This document shows positions 46,135 to 59,950 of a stretch of DNA of 64,000 bases, in pieces. Under the pieces are notes generated by a model. The model had not been told where the DNA came from, ran no database searches, and saw nothing but the letters and a program-made list of their open reading frames with translations. Numbering within the stretch: position 1 is the first letter of the stretch; each line of letters opens with the position of its first letter. A program made the translations under genes and the position numbers. The DNA is taken from NCBI GenBank assembly GCA_024449915.1, contig JAMZAV010000297.1, forward strand, positions 62,001 through 126,000, written 5' to 3'. This DNA is from Sweltsa coloradensis. Its lineage: Eukaryota; Arthropoda; Insecta; Plecoptera; Chloroperlidae.

Positions 46135-47409
46135 TTTGATTTACATTCATAAAACTAGATTTTTTTCTGATTTTCTTTGCATATTTTACATTTTTTGTAT
46201 CTCAAATAGTAGCAATATTATAAGAGGTATATTACTTTTCCGGGACAAACCAAATTTTTTTTTGCAGATGTTTATTTTCAATCTTCTATAAAAAGGGCAC
46301 TTTTCGTCCGATCGGGATGGAGAAAAATTTTACAAATTTTTTATGCACCAAAAAATATTTAAAAAAAGGCAAATTGCAAAAACCTATCTTTTACTCGGAT
46401 TACTGTGGACACTGGGTCTGTGGGGGTTAAAACTATGTATTAGTGAGTTGGGTGCATCTTTCAGTTCCCCGTGACCTACAAGATCCAGTTAACGAACCTT
46501 GAGTTATGTTCAGTGTCGACGACCACCCTGTGTGTCGTCATGTAAAGTGCGTACGGCACGCCGAGTGGGCGTGGCACCGGAATGCGTTTAAAGCCGCACT
46601 CTTCTCCTAGCGTCGCGTGTCAAGAGAAATTACCACCCTTGAGGTTGAGAATGGGAAAACAAATTGCTGGTTATTATTCAATAGACCATTTCAAAATTTA
46701 TCTTCATATCAAATCTTTAGTCACGCTACATTCCTTTGATATCCGAGAACAATATGACCCAGAAGCCCGATTCGTAAAACATATGGAAGCTAGATTCAGA
46801 AAAACTTATTTGAGTACGAATTTGAATTGACAAAAACCTTTTGCCTTCGCCGTACATCGTGCAGCCTGTCGATAATGTATTTGAGTAGTTTATCTGTGAA
46901 ATTAAAATATCAGATAAACCCACAATTATTGAGAGGTATACCACTTCTACTTTTTTTTAACACATTGAATGAGTTAGACATGAATTTGAATAACTATTTT
47001 ATTTATTTACATTGCACATTATGTAACTAAGAGTGAAGATCAAAACAAGGCCATATCCAATGATAACACTAGAAAATCCGACATCAACTTCAAAACCAGC
47101 AGCGATTTTCAAATTCGGCCATTTCCAAAATGGAGATGGATGGTTTTGCACCCCTCAATTTTATTCTTCAAAGCAAAATAGTGTACTTATATTAAAAAGT
47201 CGTACTAGATTGAGTCATGTGCTTCAGCTGTGCCACAACCGCATGGGCAACCGCAGTTCGAGACTGAAATTTTTCGAAAAACAATTTATAAGCTCATGCT
47301 CATACGAAATAATTTATGTCCGTACAAGCACAGGTACGGAAGAAACCAAAATAGGGATAGCGAAAGTACGAAATGAAATCGAATAAGAACACTCAAATAA
47401 AACCTGGAA
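46135..47409. other. Non-coding stretch with weak open frames
   Basis: A GC-richer block at 46490-46650 (GGCACGCCGAGTGGGCGTGG) stands out. A 117-codon frame at 47033-47386 opens at GTG, has no known domain and overlaps a frame on the other strand. No gene is called. Confidence 0.4.
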
Positions 47410-47655
47410 ATTTGTTGTTCGCTTTTGGTTGAGGTGCCGAGTTTTGTTATTTGAGTCAGGTACTTGTCCCTGACCATGGTACAATATTTCTGTGTGGCTG
47501 GGAGAATATAGTTGGATAATGGTGGACTCTCGGGTCATCAAACACACTCTGTATCGTCCTTGTTTAAGGTCAATGTCAACAAAACACCGCATGTCAATCG
47601 GACTTTGGTTTTTATCGTGACACGTACAGCTGGACCGAAAGACGGACAGTAAGTG
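47410..47655 (+). repeat. Family B repeat, plus-strand arm with long variable part
   Basis: Starts TTTTGGTTGAGGTGCCGAGT. The variable part is about 100 bp and includes TCAGGTACTTGTCCCTGACC, which resembles the satellite monomer of the 33.6-40.0 kb arms. Then come CACTCTGTATCGTCCTTGTT, CATGTCAATCGGACT, TTTGGTTTTTATCGTGACAC and GGACCGAAAGACGGACAG. There is no mirrored arm downstream. Confidence 0.65.
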
Positions 47656-48200
47656 ATGCATGTGGTATCAAAGGATTTGAATCCTGTTCCATCGATAAAA
47701 ATGAATTAAAATATGATTTTATTCTCTTGGTATTATGACACTAAAGGTCTTATATCGTAGAACTAAATTTGTTTTGTTGTTTCGAGTCACAAACCTTAAA
47801 ACTTGAATCCAAGAATTCTGTGAGTACTGGTATTTTATTCAAATATCTTATTTAAGTGAAGATATTTCGTGCAAGTGCTGCAGTAAAACGGCAAGATCGA
47901 TTTATTGTAGCATCGTTCATAGTTGCAAGCTACATCTCCTATGAAATGGACAATCAATTAATGTGAGGAAGATTATATCAAATACCGACAAACTTTTTGT
48001 GGCGAACTTTAATATTTTTAAATCTGTTTCTGGTGGTGGCAAGCGAAACTTTTTCCACTTTCCGACAATTCTCCATTAAACTAGTCTTCCTGAATTTATT
48101 TAATAACGTAATTAAAACTATAGGCTAAAAGTATTTGCAAATACAAAATATCGAAATCCACTCATTTCATCAACTCCAAAACAGCAAATACGATTACGCC
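47656..48200. other. Non-coding stretch
   Basis: Unique AT-rich sequence. Nothing seen. Confidence 0.4.
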
Positions 48201-48515
48201 CTATAGTAATCACTGAACGAGGAAGAGATTGGATGCGATATAATGAGCTAACAATTAACTCCCCTCTTCTTTCAAGATGGCTGTACGTCCGTCTGAGAGT
48301 GAGAGGTTGACCGATGTCTGAGCGGCGTCAGGCCCCTCAATGCGGTGAATCCCCTGGGGAGCGATCCTGGAGCCCAGCTTGAAGACTAACACAAGATTTA
48401 CACCCTTATCGCAGACGAGAGCCGTGAATATTTGATGCGGATGGAGCCTGGATTTCGTCCTACGTTACCGGAGGCATATGTGCGTGTGTGCGTGTGTGCG
48501 TGTGCATGCGTTGGT
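48201..48515. promoter_or_regulatory. GC-richer island ending in a GT-rich microsatellite
   Basis: A block of balanced base composition (48230-48475) without a long open frame, followed by alternating GTGTGCGTGTGTGCGTGT at about 48480-48512. It could be a conserved regulatory element or an untranslated exon. The sequence alone does not decide. Confidence 0.2.
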
Positions 48516-49795
48516 GAAATATCTATGTTGTAAACCTTCCAAAATTCTTAAAGTTATTTCTTTTGCCAGAACACCAACGATTATTACACAAATTAAAATT
48601 AAAATCACGACTTAATTTTTATAAATTATTATGTTTCTACACGTGTTCAAAATGAGACCAACAAGCCCCTAGTGTAATATTAGTGTGATACTGTTATAAC
48701 GATGAAAGAAAATTAAAATCTAAATACTTTTAAAGAAGAAAAATCCATATTTCACGTATACAATTTAATGTATGGTTATGTTACTGAACAAGAAAGTCAT
48801 GTGCTATTCAGTTTCTCAAGCTAATATTTATTTGTTTATCTTGTCTTGTCTTATTTACTCGAATAGAGTTTTATGAAAAGGTGTTTTGAAAATGTTAACA
48901 GATGTCACGAATAAGAAGCTCCTGCCTTGGTTATTATAGTGGAAATTAATTATTCTAGCAACTCGCATTCTATTACAGATTCCTTATTTTAATTTACGAT
49001 AGTGATACAGTGACGAGTAAGCTCACAACGTCTGTTTATTTTTTGCCCACCTATAAGAGCACCTCGTCTCATCGTCTCCCATTGTGTGGAGCACTTCGTC
49101 GTTTCTTTTATTGTATCTACTTGAGTTCCCACTTTCTTCAAATAGCCATCTGCATTTTCATTATATTTCTCCTCCGTTATGTTCCATTATGCAAATGACA
49201 TCCGGCTTTTTTCTCTTTCAATTCTCCCGATTCGCATTATGACGAGGCCTCAGCTCGGCTCATGTTCATCCTCTCCACGGCGATCAATCTCAAATTTACA
49301 ATTCATATAGACTTGGCGGTGAAACAGTTTGCTGCATTGCAACATTCCGCCAGACTGTTGCGTTGCGTTACTTTACGTTTCGTGGCGTTGGGTACTGTCG
49401 TGAGCTGTAGCGTTGCGTTGCGTCACATTACTATGTTTTAAGCTATACTAATAGATATTATTTTAAATATTTTTTGAGCTACCATCGTCGTTGTCACTGT
49501 TATAATTGTTTTTATTTCAAATAAGTTTAATCCAAGGAGAACCGTATACAAAAATTAATATTTTGTTATTTATTTTTATATTATTATAAAGAACATTATA
49601 TATTAGTGGTGTACAACAATTTGTCAAGTAGCTATATGCGATATCCCATTTAACTACTTGTTACTAAAGCTAAGTTTCATTATCATAAACCTTAATAAAT
49701 TATACATGGAATGCATTTTCCACATTAATTTGTTGTGATTCGTGAAATTCGTGAATATTTATGTATTATTACTTATGCTATACAGGTGAAATGAT
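48516..49795. other. Non-coding stretch with GCGTT-rich microsatellite
   Basis: GTTGCGTTGCG near 49357 and 49412 belongs to a degenerate GCGTT repeat at about 49357-49430. The rest is AT-rich unique DNA. A 62-codon frame at 49010-49198 overlaps no known domain. Confidence 0.45.
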
Positions 49796-50700
49796 TGCCG
49801 GTTCCCGTAGCAGGTAACTCTTCACATGAGAGTCTTCAACACTCTCTTAGCAATAAGAGAAGGGATCTTGTTCCCTCTCTTACACCCAATCCTTGACGAC
49901 AAGTGTGCACGGGGCTCAGTTTCACCAGTGAGTATAGAAGCCCGTCTGTCTGTTTTAGGGAATGGTCGGGGGACTTGAAGCATCTCCCCTGGAATGTTTT
50001 AGTCCCTGGTTTCACAATAGACTTGTTGGATATTTAGAGGCTATCATGCCTGTGCAAGGATTGGTTTCTGTGGCATAGGACGGTCCCGTAATACAATCAA
50101 CTTAAAACAGCTGAGGCTTTGAAGTACAACTAAGATACGGAAAATATTACAATCCCATCGTGATATAGGTGGGTAAAGTAAAGGTAAAGTAAAGTTGAGC
50201 GTTGGGGGGGGGGGAGTAATATAATTATATTCTCGTTTATGTTCACTAAACATTTTTGGGTCTAGGCTCTGGGTGAATATAAATTAGTATTATTGCTCAA
50301 GAACAATATATCATTCCATGTTCCCCATTGATTCCATTATATGGCAAGTGCACTAAGCGCGAATTTGGAATTTGGAATCACGGGTGTGATAAGATGCTAT
50401 TGGAGACGTTGAGGTACTCTCGATGGAGTAATTATAAAAAACAACAAAAACATGTATTTTCCAAATTCAACCTTCGTATCTTAGTTCGATTCGTATCAGT
50501 GGTATAACCCTCCCTGGAGATTCTGTTCAGCCAGTAGATGTAACATTTCTTCAATACACGTCTTGCGGTTCGATCTCCGGTTAGGTCACTGTTTTTTGCT
50601 CTCTCTCTCTCGTATTTCCTGAATGTAGTGGTTGGCGGGCGCACTCGTACCTTATTAGATCCAACCCTGTGGTGACTTTGAAGTAGGGTACACACAGCAA
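49796..50700. other. Non-coding stretch, possible SINE remnant
   Basis: A G homopolymer lies near 50203-50213. GGTTCGATCTCC near 50568 is box-B-like and is followed by a CT-repeat (about 50598-50611), which could be a decayed SINE. Evidence for a full element is lacking. Confidence 0.3.
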
Positions 50701-51589
50701 AGCGAAATGTTCACTTCACTGAAAACTAGGTTTTCAAATTGAAATTCACACTGAGAGGGATTGAAGACCTCAAGGCATAAATGAATTGTACATTTCAGAA
50801 ATACGTTCACATTGGAGGTGGAAATGAAAATAAGTATTGGAACCCTAACGTGGTATGAGACGCTACAATTCACAGTTTGTGAGATAATCTCGATCAGCGA
50901 TGCAAATATTATGTAATCCGTAAGATTGAGAATAAACCAAACTTCTAGACAAATGTTATTCAAGAGCAAACTTATAAATTATTTGTCTCTAATAAGAGAA
51001 TTACTAAAACTACGCTTTGGGATATTTAAATATGTAGTTGATATCTGCCTATTTTAACATATATTTACAATTTTCAAATGATAAATCTCACAATTATAAA
51101 CGTAGCTGATGGATACAGTTTTACTTTGAGTTCTTGACTTGTTTTGGTAAATAATAAAAATAAAATGAGAATATAATCAAATATGTACTTTGATTTTTGG
51201 CAAAAATTTGTCAAACGTAGAGGGTCACAAAGAACGCCAATCGAAATGTATTCAGACGATTTCACTTTGTTGTTATAAATCCAGAATCATAAACAGTATT
51301 AGCATTCTACCATCATAGACAAAACAAACGAATTTAATTACCTTATACACGAAAGCAATGCAGTCAAACAAATAATAATTTCGAATACAAAGACAAAAAC
51401 AACCCCCCTAAAGTTGTGAGAAAGTGAAGAAGACTAGTGAACACCGTAAGTGACTCCCGACAACGGCCAAGACTTCGAGTACTAAAGTCAGCATTAATTA
51501 AACCAACTTAATTTTAAAACAATCTTCAAGTTTTCTATTTCACTCATAAACGCAAGCAAACGACCTAATGATAAATCCTGTACTGCTGT
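50701..51589. other. Non-coding stretch, nothing supported
   Basis: AT-rich unique DNA. Minus-strand frames of 63-104 codons have no recognisable domains. Confidence 0.4.
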
Positions 51590-51830
51590 AGGCGTTATTG
51601 CCTAGAGTCATCCCTTACTTGAGGTGGAGAAGGCCTGTTAATAAAGTCGGACGCCCAATAAAGCGCATTTGCATGCGAATAGCGGATTAAACTGGTGCAG
51701 GGGTGAACGTGGCTCGAGTGATTGGATACTCGGCGCCCGGGTACACTGTTAAAAGTAGCGCGCGATTCTCGCCTTCGAGTGAACGAGGGAGCTATAGGCT
51801 GTACGAGCTAAGTTTGCACTGATTTCAACT
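51590..51830. promoter_or_regulatory. Candidate enhancer island with octamer motif
   Basis: Within 51640-51700 are TTAATAAAG and CCAATAAAG (Caudal/Hox-like), a perfect POU octamer ATTTGCAT at 51667-51674 followed by ATGCGAAT, and GGATTA at 51684-51689. AGGGGTGAACG and CGGCGCCCGGG follow. The island is GC-richer than its flanks and has no open frame. A regulatory role is inferred from motif density only. Confidence 0.35.
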
Positions 51831-54800
51831 CTGGGCATTTAAGAGGAAATATGACACATTTTATCAGTCGGCAAATAGCTATTTTCTCGGCAAGAAAGTA
51901 ACCGACGTATATGCAACTTTGCAAAGTTAAAACTTATATATATATAAAAATAATATTAACAACATTTTGGGGAAATCAGCTCGAAAAATCGGGAATATGA
52001 CAAATTTTTGGACATTTTAACAAAATCCAAAATCGTAAAACAAATTTATTTTTTAAATGTGATTTTAAAACGAACTTTCGAAAAATGTTTCTGTATAGAG
52101 CCCTTCATTTCTGCTTCCGTGAAAACTGCCCAAAATTTTAAACATCTGTAGAGTCAGTCGGCCGAGCGAACAGGAGTTTTCTGAAAACACATTATTATCC
52201 TCTACTTATTAAATGTGAGTGTGAAATAAAACAGTGTGTAAATTGGCAATGCTGTCGGTAATACTCTCGACGAGTACAGTCTAAAATGGTACAGTGGGTT
52301 CCCAACCATGCCCTATAATATTATGAATAACATGACACGATGTATACGGCTTGATTAAAGCAATAGTAAATAATTATTGAAGAATAATTTAAAATATTGC
52401 TTAAAATATATGACAAAACAGAAATTGAAAATAAATGTGATATTTAGATATATGTCAGTGTGTTAGCTAGGAATAAGCAAACTGTTATTAATATTTTATA
52501 TTAGCTTTTGCCCATTAAGCACATGACCACCGTAGAATGTTCTAAACGTATTGATCAGTAAACTTAAAGCAAAGGATTAAGCGAATATTATATGAAATAA
52601 TGAAAATGACTAGTTTGTAGAAATTTTGTTAATGGTAGAAAGAAAAATACAATAAAAATAAAATAAAGTTTGTGTATCTGAAATAAGCAGTACTCAGCAT
52701 GCATTGTTTTTAAAACAGAGGAAAACTTAATGAAAGAAAATATTAATCTGAGCTGAGACCAAAATATTAAATAGAACTCTGCACTTCACTTCATATAATA
52801 TGAGAATGAATAATGTTAATGCAACTACTATGGTGTGTTATAATAATCATCCATTGTTTACTTTCTAAAGCATTATTAACTGTTCACCAGCTTCAACTAA
52901 ATACTTTCAAGTGTTAATAATTAAAGAAGTTTTGAATAAAACATGAAATTACATAAAATACATTGAGAGCATTTATAATCTCGTCATCCCTTGTGCACTT
53001 AAATCATTATTCATCATTCATCTTACAACTACATTCTAAAGAAATCAGTGCACTTAATAGTTTTTAGATGATGGTAAAATCTCACATTAAATAAGAATGT
53101 ATTATCTCACAGTAGTATTGGCACTAAATACTAAACTAAATAGTTCAACAAATAAGTACTTTCAACTATTTACAAAACAAAAGTCAAACCTAAATAACGA
53201 CAATGCAAAACTTACGAATATACGTTTCGTAGGAAGTTTGCGCCGTTTACTGCTTTCTAGGTGGGGTCTCTATGGGTGAAGTGTAAGAACAATGTTGTAA
53301 GCAATAACCAATGGCTATCGTTCGGGACTCAATCCCAGCATTCGCCTTTTGTCTAAGTAAGAACTTAAAACACCACCCGTTACGATCGTATAGAAATCTC
53401 ATGTAGAAGTCTTTAGTTTAATATAAATCATTGTCATGACAATCGGGTATTATATTCGGGGGTAACAAATTATCACGAATAATAGGTCGTGTTTATTTAA
53501 TGTAGGCTCACACTATACGTACACCATGCAATATGACGATTAGTTCTCCGACTTTCCCTTTCTGAATTCAAAAGTGTCTCCCTCTCTGTCGTTTTCTTGC
53601 AGTGTAGTTTTCATTAAAACCCGGTCCGTAAAACATCAACTATACATATATAATGGCGCTAGTGCCTTTAGGCAAGCATGCCTTTCTACCCCTTCTAGTT
53701 ATTCATTGGTAGGCATTTGTTAGCCGGAATACCCCATAGATACAGGAGTTGCTGTTTAAATAGCCTATATTTTTCACGGCCACGACCGCTTCGGGGGAGG
53801 GTAACGTTTTGCATTGAAATAATAAGTAACACTCATTAGAAGCTGAGTGACTGCAATCATCCCCTACCACGCCCTACGTCAACGCGGCAATTTCTAAAGC
53901 AAATGTGATATTAGCACGTAGATTAAGAGTCGTCGATGTAAGAACATGAAGTTATCGAACTATGGGGCGGGATGCCCGTCAGTACACTCCCCCCATAAAC
54001 GACATTAAGTAGGGTATTTCATTATAAAGAAATATCTCAATAAACCACCTTCTTAAATTATTATTAAACACGAATTTAAGACAATTTGGATTTTATTACT
54101 CAGTTCAAAAAAATATTAAAACAAATTAACAATAAGACGTTAACATATAAAAGCTATTTCATTTTCATTATTCATATGTTTTGTGGGTCAAGTACCTGAT
54201 AAATATTCTGAGTGTAGAATATATTAAAATAGCAAACCATGATGACGTTATGTTGTGTGAGACCAAGAACTCAGCATGAGAATATAAATGGTGTTTTCCC
54301 ATCTTAAATCGTAAATAAAATACATTGATCTCTCGTGTTTCACAGTCTTCTTATTAAATAAAGACGACGAATTAAAATTAAACGTGTATGTAAATACTAT
54401 GTTAGTCAATATTTTTTATAGACATCAAAGGTGTATACTTACGGTTAGTCTAATTACAACAATGTTTGTACAAATTATTATTTACAGCTGTTTTTCGACG
54501 TCTACAAAAAACGTTGGCGAAAATGACTGTGCAGAGGAGATCTAGAGCCAGCTCGTTGTTTGACTTCGTGAACAATGTCACCTCACGTAAGGGGTAGGCT
54601 GCGGCACAAGGGAAAATGGCAAGGAAAAGCAGAGGGTAGGCAAACGAGAATAAAAGCAAAAGGATTGCCCTTTAATTCTTCCCCAGGAAAATAATTACAT
54701 CAATTAAATTATAAGTGAATTCACTACGATTTAGCTTTGCATGGAATTTCATTTCATTTTATAAGGTTTACGGTAAAGAAATAAAACAATTCAAATTTAA

Positions 54801-57050
54801 TATGAAGTAGTTTGTCGAGGATTTATCAGCCCACTTGAATCTTGTGAAGTAAGGCTTTCGTGGAAGGATTTGCTAAATAAATTGAGAAGTTAAGTCCCAA
54901 TATAAATTTGTGAACGGCAAACAGTATTCTGTGTTGGATGTGATTACTTTGAAAGTCCCTTCACGTTCAAAATTTCGTTTTGTACGTTTTTGTTTGGAAC
55001 TAAAAATGCGTAGGCAAAATAACATTTATCGATTGACTTAATATAGTTTTATATAACGCATATGGCTCGTTCAGAAAACATCTCCCAATCTTTATATAGT
55101 ACTATATATTATATATGTATATATATAATATGTCGAAAAGCAGATACTAGGAGAGAATCCCATTAGTTCTTGACTATTCCTACCCAGCTATACAATAAAT
55201 ATGATATTAATTTGAGAAGTCTCATGTATTTCAAGAGAAGATTACCCACAAATAGAAGGAAATGGCAATAACAATAACAAACAATACAAACTATCAAGCG
55301 GTCTTCATAACAAAGTAATTTAATATTATGCAATGCAACGTAAACTTCCAGTCACTCGTTCATACAATTCTACTTCCCAGTAAAAAGTTAAACGTCCGGC
55401 CTGATTCAGTCCTAATGTTTGACTTTCGCAACAACACATGTCGTCTTCCCACAAAGCACGACCAGTTTGTGCAATATTCTGTGAACTCGTTCGTATATTC
55501 CCCTCTAATGTGTTTGCAAATAAGTGAATGGTAATTACGCTGAGCATGCAATAGATTCTCTGATCCTTGGCATTTCTTAGAAATTATGATTCCAAGAATT
55601 CAGTGTTTGATTTCTGTTTCGTTGTAAAGTTTTTGTGATCTGCACAAAACGCAAAAATCTATACCGGTACCTGGTTATTATGAATAATCCGTAGAAATGA
55701 ATTCATCAAACCATACAACCTAAAAATGCTCATATTTATGTTTTATTCAATTCTGAAACAGGTATAAGTTAGAACCAAATTTGAGGTTAAGGTTCTTGTA
55801 GTATTATCTATACAAACACAAGGTGTGTACGTTAGTAATTAACTGAAATTAATAACAATAATTTCTGAATCCCTTCATGATTTGCATTTTGATTCTCTTT
55901 AATCGTCTTTAATTATTCCTCTAATTGTAAATTATACAAATCATATTTGCGAAACTAAATATGCTAGTCTTAATAATTGAATGCGCATTTAAAACACATA
56001 AAGCAAAAAAAAAACTATGCCAGTCTCTAAATGGTCATTGTTCGTTCGTCGATGGATTCGGCACCTGCAGAGTTTGCTTGGTTTGATTTAAACAAAGTTA
56101 ATGTCCCCCACTGAACATCAGTTCTGTGACAGAGTGGGATGACTAATACGTTTTAAATATTTTATTTTAAATTTATTTATACACATTTGAGTGGATAAAA
56201 CATAATATGGGATGCAAGACTTTATAGTGATAATTAAAGAAAAAATCAATTTTTTTATTGATATTAGCTAATATACACAAGCTGGAGATGATCGAACTAT
56301 GTCGCGAGCTGAATCCAATGTTTGGTGGAGGTGCCGGGTCGAACACTAACAGCGGTGAAACAAAGATTGGTTTTCCATGCACAGAATACGCACTTAATAA
56401 TATTTCTTTCTTCTCTTACATTATAAACAATCCCTATTCCTGTTTTCACGTCTACGTGGTACATAATGTTTAGGCCTATATATCTTTTATTTAAGACGTA
56501 AGGAAACTTTTGTAAAGTATCCGAGGAATTTTATTCGAATTGTGACTATCACTTTAGGAACGATTATTAATATGAGTTTTCATATTGTTAACATACACAT
56601 AAATACGTGTAGTACTTTGCAATACATAATTTAGCTTATACAATTGGTTATAGTTTAATGTAAAATAAAGAAACATTTTCAAGGGTGAATGATAACAATA
56701 AACGAACTGTACAAAGTTACCACCATATCTTGTCTGCTTGTCGAGCCTAGTGACTTTTATTGAGCTTTTAGCGGTATACGCCATCCACAGAGTATATTCC
56801 CGAAATGTGTTTGGTTGGGAAAAACATTTCACAATTAATTTCCGCAATATACTTTCCTCCATCCCCTACATCCACCCCTATTCAACCTACTTGTTCACAC
56901 ACACACGTCCACCCCTTTCTCATCATCGGATCACTACCTCCTCAATGTTTTTCATTTATATTTGTCAACACAGTAGGAGGAATATCGTGCAGCCCTCACC
57001 CCACTCCCCCGAGCAAACGTCAACAATCAATCTAGCAAGCGAGCTACATA
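51831..57050. other. Long non-coding stretch without supported genes
   Basis: AT-rich unique DNA with short frames only. There is a simple AT tract at about 55096-55133. TTTGGTGGAGGTGCCGGGT at 56320-56340 is an isolated family B outer landmark, so an eroded copy probably lies there. I see no tRNA, inverted repeat or array of note. Confidence 0.4.
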
Positions 57051-58150
57051 GAAACACCCAATCACGGACTCGTTAGCCGCCGGCGTCCGACAGACAACCA
57101 ATTACAAGTTACACCCAAGTCGGTTGCTAGACACAACTGCCGAGTTGACAGTAGGACACTCTCGACTCAAAGTGGTCCCCTGTTGTTGCCGAGGTTGACC
57201 TTAGAGATGTTATGTCGGTGCGTGTGCAGTAGCTGTGACTTCTAAAACAAGACTATGGGATTCATGCATGGCAATGTACATTTTTGCTTATCAATGGCAC
57301 TGCATAATACGTTTTTACACAAATTACAAGTGTGGCACTAAAGCACTAAATTACTTATGATTCATAATTCATACTTTGTACTTCATGCAATTAATTTTCG
57401 TGTTTCTAAGCATGTTAACTATAGAAATATAGAAGTGAAATGTAATAGATCTTATGTTTCTTAAATATGTGAAATAGTTAACAAACGTATGTTTCGGAAA
57501 TAGTTGTTCTGGGTTATTGTTTATTTATTATTATTGTACCTCTCATATTTAAATAACTTCACTCGTGTATTTTCTCGGGGCATATTTTATTCATCTTAAG
57601 TTTCTCACTCCTAGCAATCGGCGAGTTTTGGACATAGCATGACAAATATGTATTGTTGTCCATTGTTTTAGGTGTCATTCTTTTGACATATTCTGAGTAA
57701 AATACTTGGTAGCAGAAACAAGATTCAACCAAGCCCTAATTAAAACCCCAGCCACATGTTTCCCGCGAGTGACTTGACGGGGGTTGGTAATTCCACCTCG
57801 TCCACTCTCGCCACCGCGTAATAGTCGTGTCTCATCTTCGAACACCAGTGTTCGATTAGCAACCCCCCCCCCCATCGTGCACGCAGACACAACCCCGCCC
57901 GCGCATTCAACTATTTAAACAGCGGCCTCCTAATCAGCGCTTCGTCAACTTGTCAATAGAACTCGAACCAACCAAACGAGTGAACGAAGAAAGAATTCGA
58001 GTACTCTTGAGTCCATTTATAGTTGGCAACTTCCTCGGGCGTTTCGACAAAAGTTTTACCTTGTCCCTGCACCCCCTAACCCCGGCACCCCGTGCCACCA
58101 CCCACCCCTTACGCTCTAGTTATCCCCTTAACCCTACGGGTTGATAATAA
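57051..58150. promoter_or_regulatory. GC-richer region, possible promoter or CpG-like island
   Basis: Parts at 57060-57220 and 57760-58140 are clearly GC-richer than their surroundings and include CCGCCGGCGTCCG and a C homopolymer (57867-57877). CTATTTAAACAGC near 57911 is TATA-like. No coding exon can be recognised, so the call as promoter-like is weak. Confidence 0.2.
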
Positions 58151-59499
58151 ATTAGCAATTGGAAACGCAAGAGTACTCTCCGTGTAATGCAATTAACTGT
58201 CCGATTAATCGCGATTTGTTATTTGCAATGATCAGGCAGAACTAACAGGGTTGACTCAACGGGTGTCTCTCTTCAAATGAAAGAAACTAAATGATAGCCT
58301 TTTTATACAGACGAAGTACATTGATAGAAACGCTCTTTCTTATTAGGGGAACCAAAATTAATTTTTGTTCTGGGCAGTTCAAGAAATTTGGTTTACCCAT
58401 TGCCCATTTTAATTAATAATTTGGTTTTGTAGTATGAAATTAGTCCATGGAAATATTCTGTTTCCTATGTAAGGGGAGCACGAATTTTAGATACTCCAGG
58501 CAACAGCGTCTTTATGGTGTAGGGAGATGGTTATACTTCTGCAAATAAAAAGTTAAAAAGGGAGGAAAGTAACGAAGAGGGTGCGAAATGTGCTTTGCCT
58601 CCGGCGAGCGCTGGGGTTGGTAAAACTGCTACAGACCCCTTGCACTCAGCGCAATCAAGGCTCCCACTAGGTCTACCTATATTTGTTTTATGGGTAGTTC
58701 TGAAGTCTTAATTTAACTCTGCCGGAAATTAGTGTGAATTCAGACCCTTTTGTCCGTAAATGGCACTTTTTTCATTTCGGAGATATTTACATTTCTCTGC
58801 TCACTTCCCAATAAGATCTTCTATATTAGCGGAGCGCAGGGAAGTATTACATGGTAGAAAAACGTTATATCGTTGCACCAATAAGTTAATGCTATGGGCC
58901 CACTTCCGAGGTAAAAGGTTTGAGGTAAAACAAAAAAAAAACGTGTGTAGAGTATACCAACTCAGTCAAAGAATTGGTTTCATTTGAAGTGTTAATCACT
59001 AATCAGAGGATCAGTTTCTTGTGTATACGTGTGTAATGTGTATCTAACCAAAGGGTTGTAAACTGTGACCAAAAAATGTTGTAGCAGAACAACTAGGCAA
59101 GAAAACGTAAATTTTACTTTCTTTCTAATGCGTATCACTTAAATGTATACAAATTAAATATTTTAATATTTTTTTGCCTTGTAATATTAAAAAAATTAAA
59201 GAACGAAATAACAAAAGAAAAATAGAAGTCGCAGCATAAGAGACAAACATGTTTGGTGGCACCGATTTTGTTCTCGTTGTATTGGAGAAGGAAACATATT
59301 TTGTGAAGTGTTGGAATTAAACAAGTAATCATAACACTCCCAAATATACCTCTCGGCATTATCTGTATAGTTTGTTTATAGTCACTCAAACTCGAAGCCT
59401 GCTGCTTTAATTATTACACAAAACAAAAAGCCAAATTTCATCATTTCTATCTTCGTCATTGTATGTTTATTGCAATTAAATGTTTCCAACATTGTTCCC
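58151..59499. other. Non-coding stretch
   Basis: Unique sequence, mildly GC-richer at 58560-58680. No gene is supported. A 75-codon ATG frame at 58760-58987 lacks a known domain. Confidence 0.4.
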
Positions 59500-59640
59500 C
59501 TAGTTTCCCCCTTGCCCCTTCCCCAGAGTCTTGCCGGTGACTTCCCCCAGGCAGCCCCGACAAATTGCTAATTGGGGACGCCGAAATAAGCCCTCAATTA
59601 CGCCACCTCCATATTCATGTTTTATTATTTGAGCACACAC
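59500..59640. promoter_or_regulatory. Candidate enhancer island with homeodomain and POU words
   Basis: A compact block contains GCTAATTGG, CTCAATTACGCC, ATATTCATG (POU-like) and TTTTATTATT (Hox/Caudal-like) within about 75 bp, preceded by a C-rich part. It has no open frame. Of the islands in the window this one has the densest set of homeodomain-type cores. Inference from motifs. Confidence 0.35.
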
Positions 59641-59815
59641 ACACACTCACAGATAAATTAATAATTACTATCTCCATATTGACCATTGTCCCACAACTCG
59701 ATGAATACTTACATCCTTAGAGGTTTGGGATGCAGCATTCAATACTATTGGAAGTGAAGAATTAGGAATAAGTTTTGAGCAGTGATTGTTTTGTCAGTAA
59801 ATTAATTAATAAATT

Positions 59816-59950
59816 CACAAATTGGTAGCAAAAAATAGTAAATGGCTGTGACAGGCAATATAACACAAATTGGTAGCAATACTAAAAGTAGTAAAATGGC
59901 TGTGACAGGCTATATTACACAAATTGGTAGCAATACTAAAATAAGTAATA
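59816..59950 (+). repeat. Short tandem repeat, about 48-54-bp unit, 2.5 copies
   Basis: Units start at 59816, 59864 and 59918 with CACAAATTGGTAGCAA, and the first two continue into AATGGCTGTGACAGGC. The units differ by small indels. Confidence 0.85.

Noticed and set aside
47033..47386. 117-codon plus-strand frame
   Set aside because: Opens at GTG, overlaps a minus-strand frame of similar length and has no known domain.
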